Assembly (NCBI GenBank): GCA_016926235.1
Contig: JAFGOZ010000358.1
Coordinates: 1 to 9,299 of the forward strand
Origin: Bacteroidales bacterium
GTDB taxonomy: Bacteria; Bacteroidota; Bacteroidia; Bacteroidales; UBA10428
Direction of reading: 5' to 3'
DNA: 9,299 nt
The notes beneath the pieces are model-generated. The model worked only from the letters and a program-made list of their open reading frames with translations, ran no database searches and was not told the origin of the DNA. Positions 6,605-9,299 of the stretch are shown here, in pieces. The position numbers and the translations under genes were made by a program. Every line of letters starts with the position of its first letter. The first letter of the stretch is position 1.

Positions 6605-7420
6605 ATGAGTCCAACTTATTATTTCCCATTCGGCCAACCACTATTAAAAGTTGAACAAGCCGACAAATCCCCTAAAAAGATTTTTATCTTGGGTGTATAT
6701 GCCAGTGCAGTGCATGCAAGATGGATAGATCCAGATGGAAAACAAATTGTAAGTGCCCTGGCGGTAGCCAGCGAGCCGGAAATTTTCTGGACAGGCCATG
6801 ATGCGGAGGAAATTATTTCGAAAATTAGAATTCCGGGAAAATTAGGTGAGCTAACAGTCCCAACCAACAAGGGACGAAACGGCCCCTCCGGAATTGCATT
6901 GGACAAGTATTACCTTGGCCCATTGGGCTTAAAAAGAACCGATGTATGGCTTTGTGATTTACTACCATACAGCAGGGTGAACGCTAAACAAAGGACAGCA
7001 TTGGATAAACATTATACTGATGCTATAATCAGAAGGTGCGGACTAAGGCCTGCCAATATTCCGGACTTTTCTAAATCTGAGGTTGATGATGTCAGAATGG
7101 ATGAAATATATCAGGAGCTAATTGCCTCCGGGGCGAAAACTATTATTACCCTGGGAGACGAACCCATAAGTAAATTCATAGGATACCTGGTGAAAGAAAA
7201 AAATGCCAGGGGGCTATATAAGAAGAAGTATTCAAGGTTATCTGGTTTTGGTAATACAGAAATTGAATATGGAAAAGAGCATGAAATTGAAATAAGAGGA
7301 ACAAAGTATAAATTGATTCCTTTATGTCATCCACGACAGGCAGCAAAGCTTGGTAATTATTCAAAAGTATGGAATGATCTACACATGAGCTGGATAAAAT
7401 CAAATAAAATTAAATTATAA
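6605..7420 (+). CDS. Uracil-DNA-glycosylase-superfamily-like protein
   Basis: This 271-residue protein matches the layout of the UDG-fold family. A first strand and loop IFILGVYASAVHARW (26-40) occupies the place of the catalytic water-activating loop. SEPEIFW (56-62) and NGPSGIALD (92-100) follow. VWLCDLLPYS (114-123) sits where the uracil-recognition strand ('itN') of classical UDGs lies, and here it carries Asp118 rather than Asn. A Rossmann-like strand TIITLGDEPISKF occurs at 179-191, and the C-terminal LIPLCHPRQAAKLGNYSKVW (237-256) corresponds to the His-Pro DNA-intercalation loop. The fold assignment is from pattern recognition. Base excision activity is inferred, and the altered motifs could mean a different base or no catalysis. 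The start at 6605 is the first good ATG. It is followed by a 127-base gap and the PD-(D/E)XK gene on the same strand. Confidence 0.75.
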   Translation: MSPTYYFPFGQPLLKVEQADKSPKKIFILGVYASAVHARWIDPDGKQIVSALAVASEPEIFWTGHDAEEIISKIRIPGKLGELTVPTNKGRNGPSGIALDKYYLGPLGLKRTDVWLCDLLPYSRVNAKQRTALDKHYTDAIIRRCGLRPANIPDFSKSEVDDVRMDEIYQELIASGAKTIITLGDEPISKFIGYLVKEKNARGLYKKKYSRLSGFGNTEIEYGKEHEIEIRGTKYKLIPLCHPRQAAKLGNYSKVWNDLHMSWIKSNKIKL

Positions 7421-7547
7421 ATTTTCCATATCTTTACCCAACCCAAGACCAATAAGAGCCATATAGTCCTAAACGAAATTATCAAAAGGGATAAGATAAC
7501 CTGCTTTTGCTGTTGTTGTAAATATTATCTAAATCGCCTCTCAAAAA

Positions 7548-8771
7548 ATGAATGACCAAAGTGAAGAAGACGAAAAAATAGAATCACTAGAAAAGTTTAT
7601 TTTAAATAATCCCGATCTTGAAAAGATTGAGCTAATGCTGGGTGATTTTAATCTCTTTGAAACCCTTAGTCTTGTCAATGCTGAAATCAGACACTCAAAT
7701 GTTCTGAGTTGGTTGCTTGACCCAAGCCAGAATCATGGAACCGGAAATTACTTTCTAAATCTTTTTATTAAACGCTTGATTTCTGAGAACAAATCTGAGA
7801 TAGACTTCATAAGTGTATTTGACGCAGAGTTGTTTGACTTAAATAATGTGGAAGTAAGACGAGAGTGGAGAAATATCGATATACTTGTGATAATTAAAGA
7901 AATTGGTATTAAAGTCGTTATTGCCATTGAAAATAAAATTAAAAGCACAGAAAGCAATAATCAACTGGAGAGGTATAGAAAAATCGTATATGATGAATTT
8001 AAAGATTATGATAAAATATTAATTTACCTAACACCTGAAGGGGCTGTCCCAAGCGATGAGAATTGGATCAGTTTTAATCACAATACGATATCAGAGCTTG
8101 TGGAGAAATTACTTGATTCCAAAAATGATCAATTGAATGAAAGCATTACCGAGTTTATTCAGCAGTACAACAAAGTTTTAAAACGTTACGTCGTGGGAAA
8201 TTCTGAAATAGAATGCATTTGTAAACAGATTTACAAGAAGCATAAACAAGCTTTGGATTTAATATTTCAATATAAGCCTGATATTGTTAGTGATATCAGC
8301 GATTTTCTCAAAAATATAATTGAATCTCAATCGCATACAATAATTGAAAATGCTACTAAAACAACAATTCGATTTACTACTCAAACAATTGATGACAAAG
8401 TGCCGAAAATTTCAGAAGGTTGGCTGAAATCAAAGCGAATACTAATTTATGAAATATATATAACTGATGAGAAAACGATAATGCGTTTCTATATTGGCCC
8501 GGGCAATAAATATAAGAGAGAATCAATCTATAATTTCTTTAGACTTCAAGATGACCTCTTTACAAGAACCAGGAATAAATTAAGCCCTCAATATCAAACA
8601 GTTTATCAAAAGGAGCTTCTCCAGGTGAATAAAAATGATCGCATTGAATTTGATGATATTAAGATTAAATTGAAAAAGAAATGGGAAGATTTCATCTCTA
8701 ATGATATGATCAAAATTGATAATTATATTGAAAATGATCAAGGATTCTTCAATACTTTAAAAGACTATTGA
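7548..8771 (+). CDS. PD-(D/E)XK nuclease-superfamily protein
   Basis: This 407-residue protein shows the pattern of the PDDEXK_4-type family (PF14281). An N-terminal FNLFETLSLVNAEIRHSNVL segment (34-53) is followed by SWLLDPSQNHGTGNYF (54-69), where Glu46, His49, Asp58 and His63 are family-typical. The nuclease core has an acidic residue near REWRNID (105-111) with Asp111, strand VVIAIENKI (123-131) giving the E-x-K pair Glu128/Lys130, and NNQLERY (137-143) with Gln139. A following strand KILIYLTPEG (156-165) completes the core. The C-terminal half (about 220-407) is charged, beta/alpha mixed and unrecognised; it may supply specificity or partner binding. Members are often found in defence or mobile regions, but a biological role is not established for this one. 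It is AT-rich (18 G+C in 7921-7980), and there is no adjacent methyltransferase. Confidence 0.85.
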   Translation: MNDQSEEDEKIESLEKFILNNPDLEKIELMLGDFNLFETLSLVNAEIRHSNVLSWLLDPSQNHGTGNYFLNLFIKRLISENKSEIDFISVFDAELFDLNNVEVRREWRNIDILVIIKEIGIKVVIAIENKIKSTESNNQLERYRKIVYDEFKDYDKILIYLTPEGAVPSDENWISFNHNTISELVEKLLDSKNDQLNESITEFIQQYNKVLKRYVVGNSEIECICKQIYKKHKQALDLIFQYKPDIVSDISDFLKNIIESQSHTIIENATKTTIRFTTQTIDDKVPKISEGWLKSKRILIYEIYITDEKTIMRFYIGPGNKYKRESIYNFFRLQDDLFTRTRNKLSPQYQTVYQKELLQVNKNDRIEFDDIKIKLKKKWEDFISNDMIKIDNYIENDQGFFNTLKDY

Positions 8772-8942
8772 CACAAATTCATTCACCCCAAGGGTCGATC
8801 AAAAAAAGAAAAAGGGCGCGGCGCTCCAATGAAAATATTGAGGGTGTGAAAAATTTTAGATAAATGAATAATATGTGAAGTAATAAAACTCAGGACTGGT
8901 TTGGAATATTGTTGTTCGGAGGTTTAATCTTTTAATGTTTAG

Positions 8943-9044
8943 ACGGCGATTTACGCAATCTCTAAGGCTGACGCTATTAACGCTAATATTATTATTGTTT
9001 TAATAGCAATCACTGCAACAGTTTTAGGTTATTCTATAATGTAA
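8943..9044 (+). pseudogene. Possible decayed membrane-protein fragment
   Basis: Between a TAG at 8940-8942 and a TAA at 9042-9044 one frame reads TAIYAISKADAINANIIIV and on through a clear hydrophobic helix ending GYSIM. The combination of an AISKADAINAN stretch leading straight into a membrane helix looks like the linker before the membrane part of a longer protein, more coherent than random translation. There is no ATG near the start and no continuation on either side, so it would be a relic. An alternative small frame from the ATG at 8935, with GGAGGT at 8918-8923, encodes 22 residues (MFRRRFTQSLRL and a leucine-rich end) and overlaps it. Confidence 0.22.
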
Positions 9045-9117
9045 GTACCCCTAATAATCCAATAGTTATAAATTAGGCAAAAAGGAATTATTTTTAAACC
9101 CTGCAATATGAAAAACA

Positions 9118-9138
9118 CACGACTTTCCAAAAGCCGTG
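9118..9138 (-). terminator. Hairpin with a minus-strand U-tract
   Basis: CACGACTTT (9118-9126) and AAAGCCGTG (9130-9138) pair except for one A-C position, around a CCA loop. On the minus-strand RNA that position becomes a G-U pair, making a full nine-pair stem, and the bases that follow are TGTGTTTTTC, a fair U-tract. It thus looks like an intrinsic terminator for minus-strand transcription, though no minus-strand gene is seen near it. Confidence 0.35.
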
Positions 9139-9173
9139 GTGATGATTCATTTAAGTGGTGATGCTTCATTTAA
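9136..9173. repeat. Two tandem 19-base direct repeats
   Basis: GTGGTGATGATTCATTTAA (9136-9154) is followed without a gap by GTGGTGATGCTTCATTTAA (9155-9173); 18 of 19 bases agree. The pair begins inside the right arm of the hairpin and lies 77 to 114 bases ahead of the MazG-like start. It may be a simple duplication or paired binding sites. Confidence 0.75.
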
Positions 9174-9249
9174 TGTGTCAGATTAAACTAATCAAGCAAC
9201 TCATTTCCCCAATAATTAATAATTTAGGGCTTTCAATTTAGACTTTATC

Positions 9250-9299
9250 ATGAGCGATTTTAAGGAGATTTCATCCGAACTGGTAAAATTCAGGGATGC
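9250..9299 (+). CDS. MazG-type nucleotide pyrophosphohydrolase, N-terminal 16 codons
   Basis: An ATG at 9250 opens a frame to the right edge that begins MSDFKEISSELVKFRDA. This closely resembles the start of the small single-domain MazG-like NTP pyrophosphohydrolases, which typically begin with a helix of the form 'elt-el-kFRdeR(d/n)W'. Those enzymes hydrolyse (d)NTPs to monophosphates and pyrophosphate, using an E-x-x-E metal motif that would lie beyond the window edge. Only the first helix can be seen, so the call rests on the FRD-type motif and the initial position. It follows the 478-base spacer, and no operon link to the PD-(D/E)XK gene is evident. Confidence 0.55.
   Translation, partial: MSDFKEISSELVKFRD

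Larger units (their letters stand above)
8772..9249. other. Gene-poor 478-base spacer with repeat, hairpin and possible gene remnant
   Basis: No intact gene is visible. Left to right it contains a short GC-rich palindromic patch (GCGCGGCGC, around 8816-8824), a frame at 8943-9044 encoding a membrane-helix fragment without a start codon, a hairpin at 9118-9138, and a 19-base tandem repeat at 9136-9173. The promoter of the downstream MazG-like gene should be in its last part. The mix of relics suggests a site of past gene loss or insertion. Confidence 0.5.

Noticed and set aside
9022..9172. Minus-strand small frame beginning MKHHHLNESSPRLLESR, about 45 codons
   Set aside because: It runs across the hairpin and the tandem repeat, has no recognised family and no promoter, and is short enough to be chance in AT-rich DNA.
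1..9299. tRNA, rRNA, CRISPR array, transposase or integrase genes
   Set aside because: I looked for tRNA T-loop signatures, regularly spaced repeats and recombinase motifs on both strands and saw none.

Overview
The window looks like chromosomal or accessory DNA from a Bacteroidota (Bacteroidetes-type) bacterium. The support is indirect. Several genes begin with lipobox signal peptides. One small lipoprotein resembles families I associate with Bacteroidota. Shine-Dalgarno sequences are mostly absent or weak, and at least one TAnnTTTG-like -7 box is present. The DNA is AT-rich with local exceptions. I see no rRNA, tRNA, CRISPR array, transposase or integrase.

Left part, minus strand (1-4512). 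Reading in the direction of transcription, this holds: a lipoprotein-type metallo-beta-lactamase/beta-CASP protein (2902-4512); a small lipoprotein (2243-2710) followed after 8 bases by a single-domain PqiA-like membrane protein (1755-2234); then a membrane-anchored alpha/beta hydrolase of lipase type (849-1649). The hydrolase gene overlaps by 14 bases the start of a six-helix membrane protein that runs off the left edge (1-862, partial). The last pair looks translationally coupled and very AT-rich.

Right part, plus strand (4814-9299). A 300-base divergent intergenic region separates the beta-CASP gene from an exported 210-residue protein (4814-5446) of distinctly higher GC. Then come an unrecognised helical 224-residue protein (5670-6344), a 30-codon lipoprotein-signal remnant (6490-6582), a uracil-DNA-glycosylase-superfamily-like protein (6605-7420), a PD-(D/E)XK nuclease-superfamily protein (7548-8771), a gene-poor 478-base stretch with a tandem repeat, a hairpin and a possible decayed membrane-protein fragment, and the first 16 codons of what looks like a MazG-type nucleotide pyrophosphohydrolase (9250-9299).

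The genes do not assemble into a known system that I can name. The most notable items are the exported beta-CASP protein with a complete set of active-site residues and a cysteine-containing insert, and the overlapping lipase/membrane-protein pair. Next is the mixed cluster of a helical protein of unknown function, a UDG-like enzyme, a PD-(D/E)XK nuclease and a MazG-like protein, which has the look of an accessory (possibly defence or repair) neighbourhood. That last reading is inference.
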